Assembly (NCBI GenBank): GCA_963693305.1
Contig: OY855905.1
Location: 33,016,750-33,080,749 of the forward strand
Source: Meandrina meandrites
Taxonomy: Eukaryota > Cnidaria > Anthozoa > Scleractinia > Meandrinidae
Direction: 5' to 3'
DNA: 64,000 nt
Part shown: piece after piece, positions 1-9,867 of the stretch
Numbering within the stretch: position 1 is the first letter of the stretch
Layout of the letters: each line of letters begins with the position of its first letter
Made by a program: the position numbers and the translations under genes
Notes under the pieces: model-generated
The model's input: the letters and a program-made list of their open reading frames with translations, nothing else
What the model was told of the DNA's origin: nothing
Databases searched by the model: none

Positions 1-2181
1 GATATTAGTTCTTCTGATTATATAACACGGAAGACATATGTTGTAGTTAAGACAAGTGAAAATTCTTGAACATACATTCATTCAGTCTTCTTGGGTTGGG
101 GAACGCTCAAAGAGCTCTTGTTTTAGCCTTCGATGACAACCCATAATCTTACCAAGCCGAGATATGCATTGTTACAGACTAAAACGAAATGGAATTACAA
201 AGGTTATTGTTGATCATTGGTTGGTTGCACCTTTATAATTCTAGTCGAGTTTACACAAAAACTTAGAAGACCTCTCGTGATACTGCCCCATTCAAGCGTT
301 TCATCACACAGGGTTTAAAACAGTTTACAAGGAAATATTAAGCTGGAGATCAAGACAATGATGACAATGACTAAATCACCATCAAGTGAATTCTATATGT
401 GGCGGATAAAATATATACACTCGCGGGGGGAGGGGGGTCTATACACCAATACCGTCTCCCTGTAAAAATGAATTATACACACTCGAGCAATTTTTCTTAA
501 AAAGATCTCAGCAATGAGTTATGTTTTTATTTAGTGGGTGGGCCGGAAGATTTGCCTTTTCTTAGCTTACCCCCTTATCACTCCCCCCCTCCCCCACCTT
601 ATCACCCCCTATAAATAAAGAAAAGTCTTTTAATGCACACGTCTTACAATGTTGACTGCAACTATGGGGAACTTGCTGAAGAAAAATATGGTTATATGTC
701 AAAGAGTACATCCCTTCAATAATTTAGGTTTTTTTGAGACTAGGACTATTTTGCATGATGAAGTACATGTATGAATAGCAGTATAAGCAGAAACGATTAA
801 AACATTTGGACAAGAATGAGTGACAATCGAACATATTCGTTTCTTCAATGGTGGACGGAATAAAATTATTTTTTATTTTATTTTAAAATTATTTTCTTCA
901 GCTTTTTCAGCATTTTCAATCTGCCTCACTAAAAAAGATTTTGCAATTAAAGTGCTTGAAATAGTCAATTATCCCAGCTAGCATGAAACGGCTACTTCAG
1001 ATAATTTTCCTAGATCACCTTGCACATGTTTATTACTTCTACCTGTATCTCTTTGCTACAATGTTGAGGGTTAATATTTTGACCCTTCCTTCCCACTTCT
1101 ACTCTATGCCAGCTTATCCTTATTAATATGCTGTCCTGACCCTGCAATTCGCAAAAACAACAACAATAATAATGCATAATGCTCTAGACACATGTACACG
1201 TTGCGGACCTATCCTTGGGAACGAGGTTGCAACGTGCACGATCTTTTCTTTTCTTTTTCCCATCCGACAAGTTCTTCCTTTTTTTCTTTTTCTTTGTCCC
1301 CAAGATGCTAACAAGTGCTTTACATTAATTTTATTATTTTGCTCAATAGTCATGCATTGCACCAACACTTGCCAGGAGCCCGGGTTCATCCATAACAACT
1401 GCTATCTGGGTTATGTTTTTGAAAAAAACAAAACAAAAACAAAAAAGAGCAAGTGACACACTCGGCACTGGCCAGACCGTGGGTTGGTGTTCGAGTGTGT
1501 CACTTGCTCTTTTTTTATGTTTTTGAAAACTCAAATAAAATAATGCTCGCACCTCACCTTAGTTATGCATTGATCAGTGGAATTATAAACAAAAATGGTA
1601 GATACTTCAAGCATGGAGACACCCGCGACAATACCGGTATGGTTACGTTTCTCCTATTTCCCTACATCAGTCAATAAACAACAACTCTTCACTGGTTAAT
1701 AGGGTACTGGCTGCTGCACAAGATTAGACTGCACACGGATACAGCCCAGCTTCCGGCGAACAACAGACCCATTTATTGATTGTAACGTCAGACAATGACA
1801 GCCTTGCAATCAATTTGGTTTTGTCAGACAACGAATGCCAACCATTAAATCTATGGTATGATGCCACTAATTTAATTAGGATATTAATTAGATTTCATTT
1901 TTATTTAAGAATTAGCTTTTATGAATTATATTTCACTGATGTAAATTTAGCCCTCCTAGTACAGTTTTTACTGTTTTAGGAGTATCTTATTAAAGCACAA
2001 CTAATGTGCCTACTGCCCGTCAGGAAAAACCCCAATTTTTGGAGGAAACCTGATCCCTCCTGAATGCAGAGTCAGGCACTTAACAACCTTGAGGGAGTAA
2101 GGTTATTATGTGAACATAATACTACAATGAAAAAGTAAACTAAATAAAATTAAACGAGAACCCGAAGGCTGTAGCAAACCG
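1..2181. other. Gene-free AT-rich flank
   Basis: I see no convincing coding exon in this stretch. Short open frames (for example 1172-1456 and its antisense partner) are low-complexity and show no known family or splice context. The one structured item is the snapback hairpin at 1411-1529, listed separately. A CT/C-rich run near 560-610 and several homopolymers are present. The last 200 bases are AT-rich and lead directly into the inverted-repeat end at 2182. Confidence 0.6.
1411..1529. repeat. Snapback hairpin flanked by a 15-bp direct repeat
   Basis: A perfect 24-bp inverted repeat (arms 1441-1464 and 1492-1515, core GAGCAAGTGACACACTCG) encloses a loop of about 27 bases. The hairpin and its A-rich left part are flanked by the direct repeat TTATGTTTTTGAAAA (1411-1425 and 1515-1529), which looks like a target-site duplication. 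This fits a very small mobile element. A microRNA-type precursor is a less likely reading. Confidence 0.6.
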
Positions 2182-2199
2182 GGATCATGTGTACTATAG

Positions 2200-2736
2200 G
2201 TGCACTCGGTCGATATGTCGACCGATACATCGGTCGACTGTCGGTCGACTATCGGTCGATAGTCGACCGACATATCGGTCGATAGTCGACCGATAGTCGG
2301 CCGACAGTCGACCGACAGTCGACCGACAGTCGACCGATAGTCGCCCGATATATCGGTCGACTGTCGGCCGATGCATCGGCCGTTATGTAGCGATCGTCTG
2401 TCGGTTAAGTATCGGTCAAGTATCGGTCAAGTATCGGTCAAGTATCGGTCAATTATCGGCCAAGTATCGGCCAAGTATCGGCCAAGCATCGGTCAAGTAT
2501 CGGTCAAGTATCGGTCGACTATCTGCCGACTGTTGGTCGACTATCGACCGACTATCGGACGATAGTTGGCCGACATTCGACCGATGGTCCACCGATATAT
2601 CGGTCGACCGATGTACTGTCGATGTACTGTCGACCGATGCATCGGCCGATATGTAGCGATCGTCTGCCGGTCAAGTATCGGTCAAGTATCGCTCAGGTAT
2701 CGGTCGAGTATCGGTCCAGTATCGGTAGTATCTTTC
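2200..2736. repeat. Left palindromic/11-bp satellite block
   Basis: In order: palindromic CGGTCGA-type DNA (about 2200-2395), direct repeats of GTATCGGTCAA (about 2399-2515), a second palindromic block (2515-2660) and a shorter 11-bp array (2670-2730). The words around GTAGCGATCGTCTG (near 2385 and 2655) occur twice, so the block is itself a duplication. The reading frames open here in several phases only because the 11-bp unit lacks stops. Confidence 0.85.
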
Positions 2737-3153
2737 TTCTTAAAAATATACCAAATTGCACCAATATTGTACTAAGGTAATAGGAACTATTTACAGTTTC
2801 GGGCGGAGTGGGGGTACTCCCGTAAATTTTAGATAGGTGTGTGCCGTGAAGGGTCTTAAACCCTGACCCTCTTTAAGGATGAATCAAACGAGAATTCTCC
2901 AAAACCGAAAAATGACACCTTATTCAAGAGAAAAACAAAAACCAAACAACGGCTAACTGCGTGCGGCAAAACACGAATCTTGATAAAATCGCTTTGTTAA
3001 CAATTTTAGTGCACAGTTCAGTCTTAACAGATAATTTGCTTGTTTGTTAGCAGGGCATTTACGCACTATAATTTTAGCTAATACCCCAAAAACCACACCT
3101 TATCTCGTGGCACAGACCTATATATGGAGCCCCCCCCCCCCCCCTCTAGAAAT
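2737..3153. other. No gene seen, includes an 18-base poly-C run
   Basis: Between the left satellite block and the transposase remnant I see no coding exon. A run of about 18 C lies at 3130-3147. Confidence 0.5.
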
Positions 3154-3803
3154 TTAAAGTGGATATTGTTCCGCAATGTCCTGCATTAACCGTTCAAAAC
3201 AGCCATTCGGGTGGGGCTCACCATGCCATCTTCTCCACATGAATTCTTGAAGGTATTCTAGCATGAAGTCGGGATTTGGGTTCCCTTTCATCTTCTTATT
3301 GGCAGCAGACCAATTGCTCTCTGCGTGTTGTGTATGGACACCGGTGACAGGGTCTACAAAGTTAACCGAGTGATTAACCGTTCGATGATTGAAACCCAAG
3401 GCCCTTTGAATTCGCCTATACGCCTCCCATTCATCAGTATAAACCAATATTCTATCAGAAAGTTCGGGTTTGTATTTCCCTTCATTTTCTTGAACTTTTC
3501 TTTTGCTGTGGACCAATTGCTTTCAGCGTGTTGTGTGTGTACCCCAGTGACCGGGTCGACAAAATGCAGAGAATGATTGACTGTTCTGTGATGTAAACCC
3601 AGTCGTCTCTGCAGCTGGCGATATGCTGCCCACTGATCAGTGTGCACAATTGAACCGGGTTGTACTTGACGTTGTATAATCCCCAAAAGAGTGGCCGCAT
3701 TACGTCGCCTTACGAGCTGCAGGTATGGTCGGGCTGGCACGTACTGTGTGTCGAACAATCCAAGTACCCATTTCTCTCTTCTGGGGCGGCATCCCCTATG
3801 AAA
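3154..3803 (-). pseudogene. IS1595/ISXO2-type (Merlin-like) transposase remnant with tandem duplicated C-terminal part
   Basis: The minus-strand frame encodes the DDE core of the ISXO2/IS1595 transposase family, which includes eukaryotic Merlin elements. An upstream part reads RRREKWVLGLFDTQY-like, followed by IVHTDQWAAY, NHSLHFVDPVTGVHTQ, HAESNWSTAK and KKMKGN. Near position 3450-3480 the frame shifts into a second, diverged copy of the same region (YTDEWEAYRRIQ, NHSVNFVDPVTGVHTQ, KKMKGNPNPDF) that runs to a stop at 3154. The upstream end at 3803 coincides with a good acceptor (TTCTTTCGCAG), so the gene was probably spliced. The fused, frame-shifted, N-terminally incomplete structure argues that it is dead. 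Two related paralogs seem to have been joined by recombination. Confidence 0.8.
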
Positions 3804-3854
3804 CTGCGAAAGAAGTACAGCCTCAATGCATGGTAAAAATTTTGGGTGTTTTTA

Positions 3855-3951
3855 TATACCACACAAGTGAAAAGTTCTTTTTACGCGTTTTTTGATTTTG
3901 TACGAAATAGATTTATTTTTGGTTTTGCAAGTTATTCAGTTGTGTGGTATA
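3855..3951. mobile_element. 97-bp MITE with TATACCACACAA termini
   Basis: TATACCACACAA at 3855 and its reverse complement ending at 3951 bound a short AT-rich segment. The TA at each outer edge could be a Tc1/mariner-type target duplication. It has no coding capacity. It lies just beyond the 5' end of the transposase remnant. Confidence 0.6.
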
Positions 3952-6417
3952 TTCAGGCTAAAACAATTATTCACCTCAATGTTGGTGAACTATCAACCAC
4001 TATTATTATCCATACACGCGGCAAATTGAAACCGCCCTCTTGAAAACACGCGCTTTGCGAGCCGCAAATGACTCCAAGCGGGCCGTTAATGCGTAGTGTC
4101 ATTGGCGGCCCGAGCGCGAAGCGCAAGGGCCGCAAACACTACAAGGGAGCAAATACACAATATTCCCGAAAAAAGTCATTTAATTATCATTATTATCAAT
4201 ATACAAGGCAAAATCACATCCCTGAACATCCAGATATAAGCTTAAACTAACACATTTATTGAGCTTTACATGTTCAATGATAAGCTTACAAGTACTTCAC
4301 GTTGTTCATTTCTTTACATTTTTTCAATTTTTTGATCAAAAAAATCAATGATAAGGTGAAGGTACTTCTGACCCTTACCATGACAACGTTTAAGAATTTG
4401 AACAATTATTTATATATGCTAAGAAGACTGGAATACACATCCAAAAATAAGATAAACAAGAGACACGACAGGATAAGAATAAGGTTGATTATTCCTGAGG
4501 TATTTAAAAGGAATGACCGTTTGACCTCTCCCGGCAAAGCTATGGCATTGAACGTTAAGTCGCATTAATAAATGTCCATTACACTTTAAAAGGATCCTAG
4601 TCAACCATGATGTATTGCGCGTATCTACCTAGAAATCTGCCGTTTTCAGTTACATTAACTTTCGGTTTTTATTTTACTTGCGGTTCTCCATCTTCGGTTC
4701 TCCATCTTCGTGAAAGCAAGTAGGTGTATCTTATGCGGGAATTCACGACAGGGTTTTAGGTGTTCTCTAAATAATGAGAGATAACCAGGAATCCCTCGCG
4801 GGGACCATGCTACGTTTCGGTGTCCGTCGAAACACCCTCAGGGACTTCATTGGTATCTGCGAATTAAGGGTCATCACAAAGAAAAGTACGGGGGCGGGGG
4901 GTGGTCCAATCTGTTACGGAAAGGACGGGTAAGACGTCGGTAAAATTAATCGAATAAAAATGCAAGGAAGCACTAAGTGATTATCGCGCCCAATCAAGTA
5001 GGTTAAAAAGCGAGGGAAAGCTTCTCCCTTTTTACCCACAAGATGATTTTTATTTGGGAAAATAATTAAAAATAATAATAATTTAACTAATTCATCAATT
5101 ATCTTCATTTACCGTATTTACTCTATTAAGTTCCACGTTTTATTCTATACTTTAGCAATGTGCAAGTAATTGCAGTTATGAATTAGAGTAAAAAGGCCTT
5201 CTTTAATATGTGCCAAGAAATGTTTTAGATCACTAAGTTTTGGAAGACTTTTGATTTGTTGTTACTTTACTTAATGTTTAGTTTTTAGGCTTTAAATGTA
5301 GATTATTGTAATAACAGAATGCTATGTAATAAGTTTGTTGCACTTTTTTTGAAAACGAAAAAGAGTAACCAGAAATTACTGCTTTTGGAACGAAATTCGT
5401 AGCTATTAGTAAACTGTTGATAATTATTATTTACACATCCAATTTTGTATTGTACAAAATTATAACAAATGATGAAATAAATTTAATGATTGAAAGATGT
5501 GAAGCAATGTGAAGCAATTATTATGTTAATCACCATAATCATCATTATTTTTAATGGACGGAAATTAGAAAATTGAATGGGAGAGGGGGAGGAGAGGGCG
5601 AGAGCGAGGGGTGCATTTGCGAGCTGCAAGCAATTTTTTGTTTTGCGTCATTTTTCCTACAGAGGAATGTTTTCGGGAAACCCTGACACCTCCTTAGAAG
5701 AAAAAATTAAAAAGATTACCGTGCTAATCTCTTGGCGCGAGAGTAGTTGCCTCTCCATCCACTCAAATTAAAAAGCTTAGTTTTACCACTCGAAATATGG
5801 AAAGAAAATTAAAATTAAAATTTCGTTAAAATGCATGCTAAAATGCATGCATTTCCATTTGAATTTCCTAATATTCTTTTTTCGGATGACATTGTTTTGC
5901 TCAATAATTGACTTATTTTTCCACGTTTCCACGCTCTTGGTGCGATTCTCGTAGCCTTGTTTATTGTGACGCACAAATCGTGCAGCACCTATAATTCGTG
6001 CTTGTAAAACCCTCTCCTCCGCAGAGGCTTATTTGTGCCACTAGTAGGCTGGGAGAGAGAAAGAAAGCGCAGTCGCCTTTCTTTAAAGAGGGGGGGGGGG
6101 GGGGGGGGGCACTGGTAGGAGGCTCTGCGGAATAAAGAAGGGACAGGTTTAAACTTAGGCTCCGGTTTTGGTGGACAATGGCACGATATTCACCCTCCTT
6201 TTTATGATCATTTCAATTGTTTGCAGCAATGAGCGTCTTTTGTTTCCAGAACAAAGGTCTGAAAGAACCGACGCTTGGCCAATTTCCGAGCGCGAAATTC
6301 AAAATCTTCGTTGATAACTAGGTGGTGACAAAATCAACTCATCTAGGGGTGGGTAAATGAAATAGTCTCCTAATGCAACAACAGATTAACTGGCGGGACG
6401 GAAGGGGAGATTTTGTA
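3952..6417. other. Interior of the 7.2-kb element, no gene recognised
   Basis: I see no conserved coding exon here. Short frames such as 4302-4568 and 4914-5108 are AT-rich and unlike any family I know. A hairpin is formed by CTCCGCAGAGGC (about 6017) and its near complement at 6119-6131, with a 19-base poly-G run in the loop. A word rich in CGCGAAGCGC lies near 4110-4130. Confidence 0.45.
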
Positions 6418-6755
6418 ACATTCAAACCGACGAGCTTAAAAAAATGAAACCCCGTTGAACTTTTATTTAAACTTCTGCACATTCGAACCGAAGAGGTTTG
6501 AACATAAAACCTCGCTTAACTTTTAATCAAACTTGTCAACATTCGAACCGACGCGCGTTAAACATAAAACCTCGCTGAACGTTTTATTCAAACTTGTGAA
6601 CATTCAAGCCAACGCTTTCAACATGAAACCTCGCTGAACTATTTATTTATACTCGTGAACATTCAAACCGACGCGCTTTGAAAATAACGCCTCGCTTAAG
6701 TTTAAATCAAACTTGTGAACATTCAAACCGACGTGCATTAAAAATAAAAGAAGAC
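6418..6755. repeat. Tandem repeat, unit about 60 bp, 5-6 copies
   Basis: Each unit contains ACATTCAAACCGACG, then a purine-rich stretch with AAACCTCGCTGAAC, then a T-rich tail ending in AAACTTGTGA. Copies differ by substitutions and small indels, so the array is old. It lies inside the 7.2-kb element. Confidence 0.85.
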
Positions 6756-7024
6756 AAGAAGACACTCACAATTATATCTAATTCAAGAAACGTTGTCGTA
6801 CAAGAGCGTAAGACCGTACGCTACAATACCGAAAGGTTGTGTGGGTAACGGTTCTTTGCCTTTGCTTGATCGAAGCTCACAGTTTTAGCCAGAAGGAATG
6901 AGAATCCATGAACATGCGTGCTCAGATGCTATCTCCCTCTATTACGTAAAGCAACGAGAACGTCGACCAAGCAGTGCTAGGGAAAATTCAATAGGCTATA
7001 ACTTGACACAACTTTGTTTTTATT

Positions 7025-7789
7025 CAGGACAACTCGGATTAATATTAATCCGTGGATTATAATAATAATAATAATAGATTATAATAGGCTTATTATAATC
7101 CGGTAATATATTATTATAATCCAGTAATAGATTATTATAATCCAGTAAAAGATTATTATAATCCGGTAATAGATTAAGGCACGGCAAAAAATTGGAAGGA
7201 TTAGATTATTATTAATAATATAATCCAGATTAATATCAATCTCTATTATAATCGAGATAAAATTCCCGTGAATGTTCGGAGATACTGATATACAGCTCGA
7301 ATGACAGCCACACTGCAGACATAATACAGGACTGACGGGACATAACACTGACCACATCAGTCACATGACGATCACTTGCATATGCTAAAGCTGGTAGATA
7401 CCACGATGTTGACCCTAGAAGTAAATGAATAGGAGCAAGCACCTCTTTGATCTTTAAATAATGCCAATCTTCGGAAGGTTTGGACAAAGATTAACCCTAG
7501 ATAGGAATAATATAAATACTACGTACGGCTTTTATAGCAATCGTATATAGGATTAATATATATCAGGATTAATATTAATATTAATATTTAAGTAGGATTA
7601 ATATTAATATTAATCAGATTAATATTAATCTTACATAAGATTAATATTAATCCTAATAGATTAAGGCACGGCTCAAACCTCAGTAATAGATTATAATAAT
7701 CTATTACCGGATTATAATAATCTATTACTGGATTATAATAATCATTAAGATAAATATTAATGCGATTAATATTAATCCGAGTTGTCCTG
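7025..7789. mobile_element. Nested 765-bp inverted-repeat element with TTTATT duplication
   Basis: Termini are CAGGACAACTCGGATTAAT... (26-bp inverted repeat, 7025 onward and ending 7789). The flanks TTTATT (7019-7024 and 7790-7795) are identical, a 6-bp target duplication. An 8-bp TTTATTCA reading is also possible. The interior is built from palindromic words GGATTAATATTAATCC and GGATTATAATAATC, repeated near both ends, plus two copies of AAGGCACGGC. No transposase is present, so this is a non-autonomous element, nested inside the 7.2-kb structure. Confidence 0.8.
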
Positions 7790-7795
7790 TTTATT

Positions 7796-9038
7796 CAACC
7801 AAATTTAGCAATAGTTTTAGTGTGTAGGTGCAAAGTAGTTGATGACGTCATCGGGACACGCCCAACATGTAACGTGACCCAGAACAAAATACTGAGTTTT
7901 ACGCAAGAAATTTACAGTTTTATCCATAGTTTGTAGTATCATGTCAACTTTTACGGTACATTTTAAGAATTATAAGCATGCGTTTTCCGTTAGCACGAAA
8001 TATTGAAAAATAAGGACAAAAACTGTTCCCTGCTGACCACCTTTTGAACGCAATTACTACACATTTTTAGATTTTCATAAAACGCTTGCCTACGTTTCAA
8101 GAAAAATGTATTTTTTTTTTCGATTTAGGCTTTTTTCTTCCCGAGAAAAGTAGGAATTTTCGTCAGCACCTGAAGTAAAACTTAATGTTGACTAATCGGT
8201 TGAATGCATCGTAATTGGCATTGCTGCAGTAAGTTGGCTTCCTCATTGCTCACGTACGCTTCGATACATTTTTGGATGCGGCAAACTTTAATGGTCTTTA
8301 ATTACATGTTGCTCGTTTTCGAACAGCTTAAACAACGTTTACTGTAAGTCACTATAAACTGCGTAAGATATTATCTTGGCTTTGTGTCTTACAGCAGTTT
8401 TCTTATGTCCTTTGTTCAGTTTAAGTATGCTTTAATTTTTGCTTATGGCTTTCATAGACTTCTGCAGTGAGCTGAAGGGGAAACCGCTCAAAACACGACC
8501 CGCTTGACTTTGAAAAACAGTTGTTAGAATGTTTTCTAATACATCGCCAAAAGATGCATAACTTGAAAGTTCTTAAAGTTTTGTTTCCTTGCTGAATTTA
8601 AAATTAGATGATTACCCGGTATGTTGAAAAGTTGTTTCATTCGTCAATAGTTTTTGAGTTCAGAACAAACTGATTTCTCGCTGAAGGCGCATTGTAGCGC
8701 ACCTAATATGGAAATGGTATGGTATTGTTCGAAAGACCAATCAAAATTGCCGTAAACTGGTGACGCTCACAAGAGAATATGAGAAGAACAGCTGAAAGGA
8801 AGCTAATGATTGGGATACTTCATTTGGATATTTTCGATGGATTAGATCGCAATTTTTGCATCTGGTATGCCGCACCAAATTTATACATTCCCTCTTTCTG
8901 GTTTTCTCTCCAGTCTGGCATTTCTCTGGCCAGTTTTTATCGCTAGAAGTTGCAAGAAATTAGAAAATCACTTGTATTAGTTCGCTGAAATGCGTTGCGT
9001 GTTCGCCGTCGTATCTGTTCGTTTTTGACACGGCGGAA
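7796..9038. other. No gene seen between nested element and right satellite
   Basis: About 1.2 kb without a supported exon, RNA gene or clear repeat. The sequence is moderately AT-rich with T-runs. Confidence 0.5.
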
Positions 9039-9376
9039 AGTATCGGTCAAGTGTCGGTCATGTATCGGTCAAGTGTCGGTGAAGTGTCGGTCAAGTATCG
9101 GTGAAGTGTCGGTGAAGTGTCGGTCAAATATCGGTCAAGTATCGGTCAAGTATCGGTCATGTATCAGTCATGTATCGGTCGAGTATCGACTATCTCGGTC
9201 GACATATTTATCGGTCGACTATCGGCCGATATATCGGTGGACTATCGGTCGACTAACGGTCGACTGTCGACCGACTATCGATCGACTATCGACCGATACA
9301 TCGGTCGACTATCGGTCGACTGTCGACCGATAGTCGACCGATGTATCGGTCGATATATCGACCGAGTGCACCTATA
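9039..9376. repeat. Right palindromic/11-bp satellite block
   Basis: An array of GTATCGGTCAA-type units (about 9039-9185, many with GTGTCGGT variants) passes into palindromic CGGTCGA/TCGACCG DNA up to the terminal inverted repeat. The order array-then-palindrome is the same as at 2399-2660. The outermost part is an inverted copy of the left end. Confidence 0.85.
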
Positions 9377-9389
9377 GTACACATGATCC

Positions 9390-9867
9390 ACCCCACCGCC
9401 CAGTCTAGAATGACTCCCCTCAGCAAAATCCTGCAGGCACATGCTCTTAATTCTAATGTTGTCCTGGCAACTGTCAAAATTGTGGTGAACCGTGAAAACA
9501 TAAATTTGCTTCTATTCTTCGAACCGCAGCAAATAGCAAATTCTTACACGTCTACTGAACACGGGACAATATGTGATCCCAAACATGAAGTACCTAGACC
9601 GCAGTTGAGCTAGACACAACTGCCCACAGAAGTTGTGGGCTCAAAATGCTCAGGACCGGTTTGTTATCGTTTGTTATAAAATATCTTTGTGATATTTCTT
9701 GTGATAGCTATACGTGTATTTTACCTTTCAGTTTCATCCAAACTGAACATTTAATTAGTCGTGGTCGAGGCCATTTACCAACATTATAAAATTATCTTAG
9801 TGTCCAGTTTCCCAATGTTTGACGGCTCCGACTAGTGACCAGACTACCAACGGTCTTGTTGCTCAAC
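9390..9867 (+). promoter_or_regulatory. METTL25 upstream region
   Basis: This 480-bp stretch separates the 7.2-kb repeat element from the METTL25 start codon, so the promoter and 5' UTR must lie here unless an upstream noncoding exon exists. I see no clear TATA box or other strong element. The in-frame codons before the ATG at 9868 contain no earlier ATG, and its context AACATGG is a good start context. Confidence 0.4.

Larger units (their letters stand above)
2182..9389. mobile_element. 7.2-kb element bounded by a long terminal inverted repeat with satellite ends
   Basis: The left end (from 2182, GGATCATGTGTACTATAGG...) and the reverse complement of the right end (ending 9389) match over about 58 bases with one difference. 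Both then run into palindromic DNA built from CGGTCGA/TCGACCG words and into arrays of an 11-bp unit, GTATCGGTCAA. No clear target-site duplication is visible next to either end. The interior holds a broken transposase gene of the IS1595/Merlin type (3154-3803), a 97-bp MITE, a 60-bp tandem repeat and a nested 765-bp inverted-repeat element. I infer a large, decayed cut-and-paste transposon or a composite of several. It could instead be two inverted satellite-bearing repeats that trap unrelated DNA. Confidence 0.65.

Noticed and set aside
2194..2775. Three consecutive open frames rich in YRSSIGQVSV-like or RPTVDR-like repeats
   Set aside because: They are translations of the 11-bp and palindromic satellite. 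Frames are open on both strands only because the unit lacks stop codons; there is no start context or family match.
8995..9377. Overlapping frames of 112 and 86 residues with the same repetitive peptides
   Set aside because: Same satellite DNA as at the left end of the element; not protein coding.
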